From assembly GCF_009671245.1 (NCBI RefSeq), contig NZ_VTFS01000001.1, forward strand, positions 1,213,914-1,277,913: DNA of 64,000 nt, read 5' to 3'. The notes under the pieces are model-generated. The model had not been told where the DNA came from and ran no database searches. It saw nothing but the letters and a program-made list of their open reading frames with translations. The number at the start of each line of letters is the position of its first letter. The stretch's first letter is position 1. A program made the position numbers and the translations under genes. Source of the stretch: Marinicella rhabdoformis (GTDB lineage: Bacteria > Pseudomonadota > Gammaproteobacteria > Xanthomonadales > Marinicellaceae). This document shows positions 17,642 to 27,202 of the stretch, piece after piece.

Positions 17642-19810
17642 TCAAGAATCTAACAAAATTGGGTCAACATCCACAATCCATCGCAACTGGCTTGGGAGTT
17701 GTTTTCTTACTGCAAATAAATACAGGTGCAATGCTTTTCGGCTGTTGGCATTGATGATGATTTGCATGCGGTGCATTTTTTGTTTGCGTTGAATCGGCGC
17801 TGGCAATGGTCCTAAAACACTGACATCTGGGTGTGAATCCTGAATCACAATCGCGGGTTGTAACTGCTGCATCAATTCAAGTTCATCGCGGTGCTGTGCA
17901 TGAATGATGGCCATGTGACTGTAAGGAGGAAAGGCCATGGCTTCTCTTTCCTGCAATTGTTCTTGCGCAAAAGTTTGATACCCTTTCTTCAATAGCAAAC
18001 CAAAAAACTCATGGCTGGGGTTCTGGGTTTGAATGATCACTTCACCCCGTGTGTCCGCTCGGCCTGCGCGACCAGACACTTGAATCAACAACTGCGCCAA
18101 ATGTTCAGTGGCCCTGAAATCTGTTGAATAAAAACTGTTATCCACATTCACCACAACCACCAAAGATAATTTTGGGAAATCATGCCCTTTGGCCAACATT
18201 TGTGTTCCAACGATCACACAAGGCTCACCTCGCCTGACAACATCTAAGTTCGTTTGCCAATCTTTAGCTGATTTAATGGTGTCACGATCAAACCGCAAAA
18301 TGGTTTCATCCTTCAATGACTGAGTTAACCCCGCCTCAATGCGCTCCGTTCCCACACCCAACACATCAGTTTCTTGTGATCCACAGTCTGGACAAAATTC
18401 TGGGGTAGTGTAGCGACGTTCACAATGGTGACAAGTCAAACGGTTGGTGTGCTTGTGGTACGTTAAATAGGCATCACAATCATCACATTTGGCAATCCAT
18501 CCACAATCTTGACACAACCATTTAGGTGACCAACCTCGGCGGTTAAGAAACACCAACACCTGTTGACCCAGTGACAAATGTCTCTTGATGTGATCCAAGG
18601 TGTCGTGGGTTAAACCATTTTTAAGCGTCAGTTGAGTGGTATTTTGCACCACGGTTTGTGGTAATGGCTTGCGATTCGTTCGGGTGCGTAATTTCAGCCA
18701 CTGGTGCTGACCTTTCATTGCCAGCGCCAATGACTCCATGCTGGGTGTCGCCGAACCCAATATCACAGGCACATCAGACAATTGACTGCGCAACAAGGCC
18801 AAATCTCGAGCCGAATATCGGATGCCATCTTGCTGCTTATAACTCAAATCATGTTCTTCATCTACAACTATCATGCCCAGCTGTTTGAACGGTGTAAAGA
18901 TACCCGAACGGGTGGCAACAACCACATCCACTTGGCCCAAATTGGCCTGTTGCCATACCCTCGCTCTGGCGCCATCTGACAACCCAGAATGCAATACAGC
19001 CATGCGACCGGTAATGCGCTCACTGATTTCATTAAACAACTGAGGCGTCAAACCAATTTCAGGCACCAACACCAACACCTGTTCACCCTGTTCAATGTGC
19101 TTTTGAACCAGGCGGATATAAATTTCTGTTTTTCCAGAACCGGTAATGCCATCCAGCAAAAAACTTCTGAACCCTTGTGAATGATTGATTGAGTTGATGG
19201 CTGCCGTCTGGTCTTCAGTTAGCGTAAAATCAGGTGTTCTTAACGACTCACCGTCAAGAAAACACAACTCAGATGATGTGACCAAACCTTTTTTCTCAAG
19301 CTGCTTCAACTGATGTGATGCATTGGTGCAAATATGAGTGATTTCTTTACTGGTCAGTGGTTGGTTTTGTTGCAAGTATTTAAAGACCGACTGCTGGTGT
19401 TCTGAGCGTTGTGTTTGCGTCTCTGCCGTTTCCCAATCAACAACGGTCTTCCACCAATATTGCTTGGGCACTTCTTGGTTTTTAACTTGCCTGAACCATT
19501 TTGGCAATGCCATATGAACCACTTCTCCTAATGGCGCGTGGTAATAACTGGCAGCCTTTCTTAACAAAGACAAAATATTTGCACTTAATAATGGAGAAGC
19601 GTCCAATACTGAATCTATGGGTTTAAGCTGCTTATGAACACTGTCACTCGATACAGCCAACACCACACCAACTGCCGGTGTGCGCGCACCTAATTTAACC
19701 AAAACCCGGCAGCCCACTTGTGGTTGCTCACAACCCTCTGGTAGCAAGTAATCTAAAAAAGGCGCAAAAGGCACTTTTAAAGCAATATGTAATACGGTTT
19801 TATCGCTCAC
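17642..19810 (-). CDS. priA: Primosomal protein N' (replication restart helicase PriA)
   Basis: The 722-residue superfamily 2 helicase reloads the replisome at stalled forks. It shows the N-terminal DNA-binding domain, Walker A LLDGITGSGKTEIYIRL, Walker B VVDEEHDLSYKQ, the zinc region between the helicase lobes with CQDCGWIAKCDDC and CHHCERRYTTPEFCPDCG, and motif QVSGRAGRAD. Length matches the family (about 730). The promoter region upstream contains DnaA-box-like sites. Confidence 0.98.
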   Translation of the reverse strand: MSDKTVLHIALKVPFAPFLDYLLPEGCEQPQVGCRVLVKLGARTPAVGVVLAVSSDSVHKQLKPIDSVLDASPLLSANILSLLRKAASYYHAPLGEVVHMALPKWFRQVKNQEVPKQYWWKTVVDWETAETQTQRSEHQQSVFKYLQQNQPLTSKEITHICTNASHQLKQLEKKGLVTSSELCFLDGESLRTPDFTLTEDQTAAINSINHSQGFRSFLLDGITGSGKTEIYIRLVQKHIEQGEQVLVLVPEIGLTPQLFNEISERITGRMAVLHSGLSDGARARVWQQANLGQVDVVVATRSGIFTPFKQLGMIVVDEEHDLSYKQQDGIRYSARDLALLRSQLSDVPVILGSATPSMESLALAMKGQHQWLKLRTRTNRKPLPQTVVQNTTQLTLKNGLTHDTLDHIKRHLSLGQQVLVFLNRRGWSPKWLCQDCGWIAKCDDCDAYLTYHKHTNRLTCHHCERRYTTPEFCPDCGSQETDVLGVGTERIEAGLTQSLKDETILRFDRDTIKSAKDWQTNLDVVRRGEPCVIVGTQMLAKGHDFPKLSLVVVVNVDNSFYSTDFRATEHLAQLLIQVSGRAGRADTRGEVIIQTQNPSHEFFGLLLKKGYQTFAQEQLQEREAMAFPPYSHMAIIHAQHRDELELMQQLQPAIVIQDSHPDVSVLGPLPAPIQRKQKMHRMQIIINANSRKALHLYLFAVRKQLPSQLRWIVDVDPILLDS

Positions 19811-20166
19811 AGTTGTTCAGGCGTCATGAAAAAATCAGGAACAAAATCATAACAGAATCTGACCGACAAAAAGCCGAAATTTGTTAAGTGCTTGTTTTGT
19901 TAAGACTTTTTAACTTGTCCACAAAGCCTGTGGATAACTTTGTTGATAACCACTGTTTAAGTGATTCAAATCGTTGCCAGCAGTACCACAAGCTCAAAAT
20001 GGTTAATTTTTAACCACACTCAATATTTCTTTATATATCAGTGCTTTAGTGATTTATTATAATGTTTGTTTTAACAAAAAACAGTTAAACCCTTGTTACA
20101 TGACATTTGGCTGTCAACTTGTGTATAAATTAAGAATATCAAGAAAAAAATGAATTATTTTCAGGC
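19811..20166. other. priA-folE2 intergenic region (356 bp), AT-rich, with DnaA-box-like 9-mers
   Basis: No open reading frame of note. The left half should hold the priA promoter. It contains TTGTCCACA (19915 to 19923, one mismatch to TTATCCACA), TGTGGATAA (19929 to 19937, exact on the minus strand), TGTTGATAA (19941 to 19949, one mismatch) and TGTGTATAA (20120 to 20128, exact TTATACACA on the minus strand), with AT-rich DNA between them. dnaA, dnaN or mnmG are not nearby. Confidence 0.6.
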
Positions 20167-21087
20167 TCATTCACTGTATGCTTCAGCAGTAGCATCATGT
20201 GGGTGTAGCGATTCATGGTGAGTGACCCTTAAATGAAATGTTTGAACCAGTTCACATTTTATCAATGCTTGCTTAATTCGCCTCGCAGCATCTTCACAAA
20301 ACATCAAATTCTGACCGTTTCTCAGTGCAAAAGCTTGTTCATCAGCCCGTTTGACAGCTGCTTGAACAGCAGTTTGCAATGTGTTTTCAACCACATTGAT
20401 TAACTGCTCTACTGGCACTTCTTTTTGCGAACCTGGTAATTTCACTTTAATTACAGCAGATGATCGTTGGGAGTGTGGCGTCGCATTGATGCCTTGCTCA
20501 GAACCCAACCACGCCAAAACCGCTTCTTTATCCAGTGACTCTCCTTCAAAGTGATCAGCAAAATTATCTTGAATCAATTGTCGAGCCAATGCCGCAGAAC
20601 ATGGGCAGGTACTCGAATAAGTTACTTGAAAACTGAGGTATTTAGACAGGCCTGTTTTTTGACAGTTCACCACAGACAATTTAATTGGATAGGCACGCCA
20701 ACCAGCATACTCGCTGACCAAAGCATTGCGCCTCAACAAAGCTTCTGATTCAACTTCAATCAAAGCATTTTGGCTCAAGTCTTTATGCGTCTCGATAAAA
20801 CGATCGGTTAATGAATGCAATACAGCAAAATCAATGGCTTGAGCCGTGAACACTTCATCACAAGCCAAATACAAACGTGACATGTGAATGCCACGCGACT
20901 CCACATCATCCAAAGACACTTCAGCTCGCACTTGGGCAATACTGGTTTGCATATCTGTGTCTGCATTAAGTTTTAGCGGCATCTCCATGTCGCTCATGCC
21001 GACCCACTGTAATTGGCCTCCTACTTTGGCTTTTTCTTCGGCAGCAATGTCTGGCAAGGTACAAGATTGGTTGGATGAGTCTAACAC
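20167..21087 (-). CDS. folE2: GTP cyclohydrolase FolE2 (type IB)
   Basis: The 306-residue enzyme makes 7,8-dihydroneopterin triphosphate for folate synthesis. Conserved parts are LPDIAAEEKAKVGGQLQWVG and MSDMEMPL at the N-terminus, HMSRLYL, the catalytic cysteine region VTYSSTCPCSAALAR, and HNPDA-type histidine region near the C-terminus (HESLHPHDATAEAYSE). FolE2 uses various metals and is often induced under zinc limitation; no Zur site was recognised here. The start is a GTG, since no in-frame ATG lies upstream and the next Met would remove conserved residues. Confidence 0.94.
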   Translation of the reverse strand: MLDSSNQSCTLPDIAAEEKAKVGGQLQWVGMSDMEMPLKLNADTDMQTSIAQVRAEVSLDDVESRGIHMSRLYLACDEVFTAQAIDFAVLHSLTDRFIETHKDLSQNALIEVESEALLRRNALVSEYAGWRAYPIKLSVVNCQKTGLSKYLSFQVTYSSTCPCSAALARQLIQDNFADHFEGESLDKEAVLAWLGSEQGINATPHSQRSSAVIKVKLPGSQKEVPVEQLINVVENTLQTAVQAAVKRADEQAFALRNGQNLMFCEDAARRIKQALIKCELVQTFHLRVTHHESLHPHDATAEAYSE

Positions 21088-21420
21088 GTGATTGGCTGGT
21101 GATTCAAAGCCCCTATCATGCGGTCAGTGGCCGTAAAATTCAAGTCTAAACACGCATTAAGTCCACCGACTTTTCCCATTACCAACACTGAATTAGCAAA
21201 AGTACATAACAAGCCTAAACCACCTTCTTTCCATTAATAATTATGCTAAACCCCAATAAAACCATCCTAAATCGTTTTTAATTCGAGTTTACATTGTATT
21301 ATCTGACCATTTATTAACGCATTAAAAAGCTAAACTGGTGACTGGTAAATACAACACCTGTCCATGTGACAACAAATATTTACTGTATAAAAATAATATA
21401 TAAAGAGAGGAATAGACACC
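21088..21420. other. folE2-collagenase intergenic region (333 bp)
   Basis: Divergent promoters for folE2 and the collagenase are expected. The right end has a strong ribosome site (GAGAGGA about 10 bases before the ATG at 21421). I see no RNA gene, strong hairpin or clear operator. Confidence 0.5.
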
Positions 21421-23781
21421 ATGAATATCAAGACACTCATGTCACTTGGCTTATGCGTTATCAGCAGCACCAGTATGTCAGTGATGAACACTTCACCTGA
21501 TAAACTCATCACAGATGCAAGCCTTATAAAACATGCCGATGGAATCAACCACAAATTCAATACCAAAGTTGAACATGGCATACATGCCAAAAACATCAAT
21601 CACATCGCATTAAGAATAGTCAAAAGTCCACAAAACAAAACCACTGAAAGTTTGGGCGCTTGTGATGACAATGCATTCATCACTTCAGGCAGTGATTTAT
21701 TAACCCAAATCAGCATTCAAGGGCATGACTGCGTTGAACGTTTATTTGGCGCCGCTTCTGAACAAGTCAGAATAGGCACTTTTACAGAAGCCAACATTGC
21801 CACTGTGACCGATGAAATCATCACCCAAGCAGCCACTTATGACGGCACCGATCCAGGGCGCTATATGACCTCGATGTATTATTGGATTAAAGCTTTTTAT
21901 TACTATGGGAACAGGCAGTTTTTAACAACAAACAACCAAGAGTGGACGAAGAATGCAATCAACGCACTCGTTAACAATGCGCATTTTTATGACAAAACAG
22001 CAGAACATGCCAAAGTGGTTTCATATGCCGTAGCAGACATTAATAACGCTTTAATTGGTGATAAAATGATTCCATTGGTCGATAACATGCTGGATAATTT
22101 TGACCCCTCATTCAATGCCATTGATGACTGGGCTGGCGTTTTTGCTACTGTGGTTTGGGACTCAATGAACCAATGTGCATGGGATGCAGCATGTCGAGCT
22201 GCTGAACACAATGCCGCTTTAGTCAAAAAAGTTGGTGACTATATCAGTGATAATATGGCTTGGCTTGATCGTACTGATGCCGACTTTCATTTGCACAATC
22301 TGGGTGCTCAACTATCTAACTTCTACGTTGGTGATTTATATGCAGAACCACACTTTGAGCTATTGAGGCCTGAACTTGAGTTACAGTTAACTAGGATATT
22401 CGATGATTTAGGCCCGTTAAAAACAGATACAGGCAGGCGTGCTTATTTACAAGCCATGGCGGGCGTTGATTATTTCCAAAAATGCGCCGTGTATAACTTG
22501 TGTAATGCCAAAGAAGACATCATTGCAGCTGTACTTAATGACCGAATGGTTTGCCCATCCAACACCTTGTTTTTTTGGGCACAAGACATGAATCACGAAC
22601 AATTAACTTGGGCATGTAATTCTTTAGGGCAACACGAAGCCTATTTTCACAGCACCTTATTGACCAATAACACGCCCGTTGTACCAGATGACAATGATGA
22701 TTTACGTATGGTGGTATTTAACAACAGTACCGAATGGCGCATTTACGGCTATGCACTTTTTGGAGCCAGCACCAACAACGGCGGCTTATACCTCGAAGGC
22801 GACCCAAGCACCCCCGGTGACCAAGCCACATTCTTTGCTTATGAAGACGTACCTGAACGGCCTGTTTTTGATATTTGGAACCTCAGACATGAATACATGC
22901 ATTACTTGGATGGTCGATTCATAACTCAGGGTGACTTTGGTGATGTGAATGGTGCAGGACGCACAGTTTGGTACGGGGAAGGCGTGGCCGAATACATCTC
23001 ACGAAAAGATTGCAACACCGGTGCAGCCACAGCCGCGGCCAATGGCACCTATGATTTGAGCACCATTTTTACCAATGAATATGGTGTCGGACAAGACCGC
23101 ATTTACACCTGGGGTTACTTAGCCGTACGCTTTATGTTTGAGGAACGTAATACTGAGTTTTTTGACATGTTAGCACTATTCAAACAGGGCAACTACTCAG
23201 CGTATAGAAACAACTTGGTCGACCTTTGGGTGTCCAATGAAACATTCAATAATGAGTTCAATGCCTGGCTGCCTCAAGTACAGTCCAATGGATGTACCAT
23301 TGACAACACCAGACCCGAATCTCCTGTCGAACCCATCAATGTTGATGACGTTCAAGGAACAGACCTACCAGGGATTGATGCCTGTGCAATAGGTGACCCA
23401 GTGAGTGATGATAATTCACTCAGTGCTGGTGTGGCCATCTGTCTTGAAGATACGGTCGATCCAGACTCACAACAAATTGCTTTATATGTTCCCAGCGGGC
23501 TGGTTAATGTCACGTTAGAAGTCACTTTAAGACACGGCACAGGTGAAACCAAACTGTTACACCAATTCGATGGGTGGCCCAGTCATAACAATTATGACCA
23601 CATGTCAGATGAACCCGGAACGGAACAAACCATATTAGAGTCCCCTGTTAACAGCGGCTGGAATTACATCCGGGTTTTTGGAGAACAAAGTTTTTCGGGT
23701 GTCACCTTACTGGCCAGATATATCCAAAATGAAGAAGTTGTTGATGATGTGATATTCGACAATGGCTTTGAAAGCCCCTAA
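21421..23781 (+). CDS. Secreted M9-family collagenase-like metalloprotease
   Basis: The 786-residue protein has a signal-peptide-like N-terminus (first 20 or so residues), an M9 N-terminal helical activator region (about 80 to 400) and a peptidase domain with zinc motif HEYMH (490 to 494) in NLRHEYMHYLDGRF, with the third ligand Glu520 in WYGEGVAEYIS. HEYxHYLDGRF is the hallmark of Vibrio-type microbial collagenases. A C-terminal beta-rich, PPC-like domain (about 650 to 770) follows, and the protein ends VIFDNGFESP, a tail shared with three other secreted proteins here. It stands directly before the hydroxyproline catabolic genes, which suggests collagen is its substrate. Confidence 0.9.
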   Translation: MNIKTLMSLGLCVISSTSMSVMNTSPDKLITDASLIKHADGINHKFNTKVEHGIHAKNINHIALRIVKSPQNKTTESLGACDDNAFITSGSDLLTQISIQGHDCVERLFGAASEQVRIGTFTEANIATVTDEIITQAATYDGTDPGRYMTSMYYWIKAFYYYGNRQFLTTNNQEWTKNAINALVNNAHFYDKTAEHAKVVSYAVADINNALIGDKMIPLVDNMLDNFDPSFNAIDDWAGVFATVVWDSMNQCAWDAACRAAEHNAALVKKVGDYISDNMAWLDRTDADFHLHNLGAQLSNFYVGDLYAEPHFELLRPELELQLTRIFDDLGPLKTDTGRRAYLQAMAGVDYFQKCAVYNLCNAKEDIIAAVLNDRMVCPSNTLFFWAQDMNHEQLTWACNSLGQHEAYFHSTLLTNNTPVVPDDNDDLRMVVFNNSTEWRIYGYALFGASTNNGGLYLEGDPSTPGDQATFFAYEDVPERPVFDIWNLRHEYMHYLDGRFITQGDFGDVNGAGRTVWYGEGVAEYISRKDCNTGAATAAANGTYDLSTIFTNEYGVGQDRIYTWGYLAVRFMFEERNTEFFDMLALFKQGNYSAYRNNLVDLWVSNETFNNEFNAWLPQVQSNGCTIDNTRPESPVEPINVDDVQGTDLPGIDACAIGDPVSDDNSLSAGVAICLEDTVDPDSQQIALYVPSGLVNVTLEVTLRHGTGETKLLHQFDGWPSHNNYDHMSDEPGTEQTILESPVNSGWNYIRVFGEQSFSGVTLLARYIQNEEVVDDVIFDNGFESP

Positions 23782-23865
23782 AGTATGAACAATTAATTTA
23801 ACCTCAAGGGCTGTCAAAACAGGTAATTTTGCCAGTCCTTTTATCGTTTACAGCATGTCTTACTG

Positions 23866-25149
23866 TTAAAACCTACCAGCTGAATAAGGACTAGAATCTA
23901 TGTCAGTAGACTCTCCTGCCACCAAAGAAGCCACCATTTTTCCTGTCGCGGGTGCCAATGTCATACCCAACATATTGTGCCCAGTAGCCAGCAATGAATT
24001 CTTCATGCCCGGAACATAGCCTATGATAGGTAAGCTGTCCCAAGTCATCGGTCGCCAGCCGCACCAAGCCTGTTCATGCTTGCGGCTCAAGTTTGATCTT
24101 AAGTAGGGCGATGCTGAATTGAAAAGCTGATCAATTCTTGGCTTTGGAATTCGGCTATCAAAGCCTGAAAATTCAATCATAGAACCCAGCCTCAAAGTCT
24201 TATCGAATGGTGTCACACCCACACCGTGCTCTGTAAATAACATAGGTACTTGGGGACAAACCTCCGGACGATCGACTGTCACTGAAAAACCTTTGCAAGG
24301 CTCTACGGGTATATGACACCCCAGTGTTGAAGCCAAGTGGCTGCTCCAAGCCCCCGTTGCAAATACAAAATAGTCTGCAACCATTTCACCTTGAGATGTC
24401 AAAATGCTGTTTATCCGATTACCAGCCTTGTTGACCTGTGTTAACCGACAGTTTTCTATCACATTCAACCCTGACTCAATCAGGTTTTTTGACCAATTGT
24501 GAACCAGCTCATGGGGTGACAATGAGGCGTCATTCTGAAAATGAAAACCACCTGCTAAACCACTTTTTAACGCAGGATCAAATGCAGGTAAATCATCACC
24601 TGGTATATATTGAGCCTTGGTATTGAAATGTTCGCTGAGTAACTGACTGAATGAAGCAAACGTTTTAAGCCCCCCTTCACTCTGCATCACATAGCAAAGC
24701 CCGCTCTTTTTCCATTGCGCTTCAAACGAGCCATTGCTTAATAGCGACTCATACTCTTGTCGAGAATCATCTAAGATGGCTTTTAAATGACGACCACCTT
24801 CCATCATGTCGTTATGGTTGCACCTTTTGGCAAATTGAAACAGCCAGCGATACAATGCCATTCTAAATTGGGGCTTGATTTTAAAAGGGGCTTGGCTGTT
24901 AAATAAAGAGACCAAACCTTTTTTCACCATACCAGGCTCAGCCAGGGGCAGCATATGACTGGGACAAATGTAACCACAATTGCCAAAAGAACTGCCACTG
25001 CCCACACTTTTTTGTTCAATGACAGTAACTTCAAAACCTTTCTGAATCAAATAATGCGCCGTAGCAATACCAATCACTCCACCGCCAACAACCACGACTT
25101 TCTGCGCATTAAACTGTTGCTTTCCTGTTGTACTCAAAACTTTTTCCAC
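23866..25149 (-). CDS. FAD-dependent D-hydroxyproline (D-amino acid) dehydrogenase
   Basis: The 427-residue DadA-like oxidoreductase has the FAD-binding KVVVVGGGVIGIATAHYLIQ near the N-terminus and the C-terminal ATGHNMLGMTLAPATGK signature of this group. In hydroxyproline catabolism the cis-4-hydroxy-D-proline formed by the epimerase is oxidised by such an enzyme to a pyrroline-4-hydroxy-2-carboxylate. It is the last gene of a three-gene operon after the epimerase and deaminase, 18 bases downstream, which supports that substrate over D-alanine. Confidence 0.88.
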   Translation of the reverse strand: MEKVLSTTGKQQFNAQKVVVVGGGVIGIATAHYLIQKGFEVTVIEQKSVGSGSSFGNCGYICPSHMLPLAEPGMVKKGLVSLFNSQAPFKIKPQFRMALYRWLFQFAKRCNHNDMMEGGRHLKAILDDSRQEYESLLSNGSFEAQWKKSGLCYVMQSEGGLKTFASFSQLLSEHFNTKAQYIPGDDLPAFDPALKSGLAGGFHFQNDASLSPHELVHNWSKNLIESGLNVIENCRLTQVNKAGNRINSILTSQGEMVADYFVFATGAWSSHLASTLGCHIPVEPCKGFSVTVDRPEVCPQVPMLFTEHGVGVTPFDKTLRLGSMIEFSGFDSRIPKPRIDQLFNSASPYLRSNLSRKHEQAWCGWRPMTWDSLPIIGYVPGMKNSLLATGHNMLGMTLAPATGKMVASLVAGESTDIDSSPYSAGRF

Positions 25150-25167
25150 CTAAAGCCAGTCAAATGA

Positions 25168-26103
25168 CTATACACTAAAAATACCATGCCGAAACGGATC
25201 ATCAGATTCAAAAACCAACGAAGATTCTGCTGATATGTATGCCCGCCCCGTGATACTGGGAATCACTTGGCCTTTTTCACCCCACTGATAGCTGCCATAA
25301 AACCGACTGCCAATGATGCTTTCTTGAACCCATGTTTCACCGGGTTGTAATTGATTCTTTGCTGCTAAACAAGCCATTTTAGCACTGGTCCCCGTACCAC
25401 ATGGAGAGCGGTCGTATGCACCGCCTGGACACAAAACAAAATTCCTGCTGTCAGCCGATTCACTTTCGGCACCAGAAAAAAACTCAATATGGTCAATAAC
25501 AGCACCATCAATGCCGGTAACACCAGCCTCCATAAGCGCTTTTTTGATTTGTATTGCAGCCTCAGTTAATTGCTGACAATTTGCTAACACCAAAGCCACA
25601 GGTGCATGTTCAGTTAAAAAAAACCAATTACCCCCCCAAGCCACATCGCCTGAAATTTCTCCAAGACCTTTCACATTAAGACAAACATCCGCTTTGAATA
25701 AATAACTGGGTACATTTTCAATCGTGGCACCTTCGGCATAATCAAATGTGATTTTAATCACACCCACAGGGGTTTCTATCAACACCTCACTTTCTGGAGC
25801 CATCCCTAAATATTGTAAAGTTTTAGCAACCCCCAATGCACCATGCCCACACATCCCTAGGTAGCCGGTGTTATTAAAAAATATAACGCCTGTGACACAA
25901 CGCTGATCTACAGGCGGGCACAACAAAGCGCCGACCAACACATCTGAGCCTCTGGGCTCTAATATCACAGATTGCCTGAAGTGATCATGATGTGACTCCA
26001 GTTGCGCCAACCTTTCTTTCAATGAACCACTGCCCAAAGCGGGTCCGCCAGATACAACCACACGTGTTGGTTCACCTTCTGTGTGTGAATCTATGACTTT
26101 CAT
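25168..26103 (-). CDS. 4-hydroxyproline 2-epimerase (proline racemase family)
   Basis: A 311-residue PLP-independent epimerase that converts trans-4-hydroxy-L-proline to cis-4-hydroxy-D-proline. Both catalytic cysteines are present: Cys85 in LGMCGHGALG and Cys235 in SPCGTGTSAK. The Cys/Cys pair separates epimerases from trans-3-hydroxyproline dehydratases, where one position is Ser or Thr. The ATG directly follows the stop of the deaminase gene without a gap. Confidence 0.93.
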   Translation of the reverse strand: MKVIDSHTEGEPTRVVVSGGPALGSGSLKERLAQLESHHDHFRQSVILEPRGSDVLVGALLCPPVDQRCVTGVIFFNNTGYLGMCGHGALGVAKTLQYLGMAPESEVLIETPVGVIKITFDYAEGATIENVPSYLFKADVCLNVKGLGEISGDVAWGGNWFFLTEHAPVALVLANCQQLTEAAIQIKKALMEAGVTGIDGAVIDHIEFFSGAESESADSRNFVLCPGGAYDRSPCGTGTSAKMACLAAKNQLQPGETWVQESIIGSRFYGSYQWGEKGQVIPSITGRAYISAESSLVFESDDPFRHGIFSV

Positions 26104-27063
26104 TCAATGCTTACCGTTATACGTTTTTCCCGGCCAGGTTTGCCACCAGGCTTTAAATTGATGCCATGCTTGTGTAATAAAAGCTTTCTGCGAATCACTC
26201 AATTTATCATCAGCATTAAAATGGTGCTGGTATTCTGGGTAACCTGCCAAAACCATCAAATACTTATAATAAAGTACCAAATCAGGTCCCTCATCAAATT
26301 GTGATAATACGGTTAAAGCTTGGTCTAATTCATTGGCGAATTGCATCGCTTGGGCATCACCGGTCGCGGCAAGCCTGCACAACTCAGAAAAATGTAAAAT
26401 CTCATCTGGCAGCGCATTACCCACACCGGTTATAGCACCCACAGCACCACAACGGACAAAGCCATGTACAACTTGTGTATCAACACCAATCATCAGAGAT
26501 AAAGTGGGATCACCCGATGTGATTTTTTCAGCCGCATAGCTCAATGCTTCTTGGCCTCCAAACTCTTTGAAGCCAACCAAATTCTTATGCTTCTTCCTCA
26601 ACTCAAAAAACAAATCCGCCTTGGTTTCATAGCCATAATATGGACTGTTATAAATCACAGCAGGTAAGTCTGGAGCAGCAGATAACACTGCTGAAAAATG
26701 GTTTCGCTGGGCAGCGACAACAGTTCCTCGGGAGAGTAATCGAGGAATCACCATCAAACCCAGCGCCCCCACTTGCGCTGCATGATCTGCCAAAGCCACG
26801 GCTGCGGCTGTGTTTTGAGCACCTGTACCGACGACAGTAGGCACGCCTGAATTAATCAATGCCTCAACACCCTGTTGTCTTTGCTCAATACTTAACAAAG
26901 GCCAATCACCCATGGAGCCACAATAAACAACCCCAGTCATGCCTTTTTCAACCAAAGACTGACCCATTTGCGACAGGGCTTCAAAATCAGGAACACCATT
27001 TTCATTACAAGGTGTCATCAATGCGGGCATACACCCTTTAAAAACTAGATCAAATTCAGCCAT
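26104..27063 (-). CDS. 1-pyrroline-4-hydroxy-2-carboxylate deaminase (DapA/NAL family)
   Basis: The 319-residue TIM-barrel enzyme of the dihydrodipicolinate synthase family has the pyruvate-binding region YCGSMGDWPLL, the catalytic tyrosine in VIYNSPYYGYE and the Schiff-base lysine in NLVGFKEFGGQ. True DapA would have GTTGE; here GSMGD stands in that place. In this cluster the expected reaction is deamination of the hydroxypyrroline acid to alpha-ketoglutarate semialdehyde. First gene of the minus-strand operon, divergent from the AraC regulator. Confidence 0.9.
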   Translation of the reverse strand: MAEFDLVFKGCMPALMTPCNENGVPDFEALSQMGQSLVEKGMTGVVYCGSMGDWPLLSIEQRQQGVEALINSGVPTVVGTGAQNTAAAVALADHAAQVGALGLMVIPRLLSRGTVVAAQRNHFSAVLSAAPDLPAVIYNSPYYGYETKADLFFELRKKHKNLVGFKEFGGQEALSYAAEKITSGDPTLSLMIGVDTQVVHGFVRCGAVGAITGVGNALPDEILHFSELCRLAATGDAQAMQFANELDQALTVLSQFDEGPDLVLYYKYLMVLAGYPEYQHHFNADDKLSDSQKAFITQAWHQFKAWWQTWPGKTYNGKH

Positions 27064-27134
27064 AAGTGCTCACTTAAATTTTGGACATATTATTAAAATT
27101 AAAAAACGCTTGATTTTTATTACAAAACACCGTC

Positions 27135-27164
27135 TATAATACGTATCAGATTATTTTTAATCTG
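27135..27164 (+). promoter_or_regulatory. Promoter -10 and inverted repeat between the hydroxyproline operon and its regulator
   Basis: A TATAAT hexamer lies at 27135 to 27140 (a TTGATT about 19 bases upstream is a possible -35). Just downstream, CAGATTA (27147 to 27153) and TAATCTG (27158 to 27164) form a perfect seven-base inverted repeat around TTTT. Its place between divergent units suits an operator, though a transcript hairpin is also possible. Confidence 0.5.
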
Positions 27165-27202
27165 TGTTTATATTCTAGTTAAAACTTCAATTATGGCACA
27201 AT

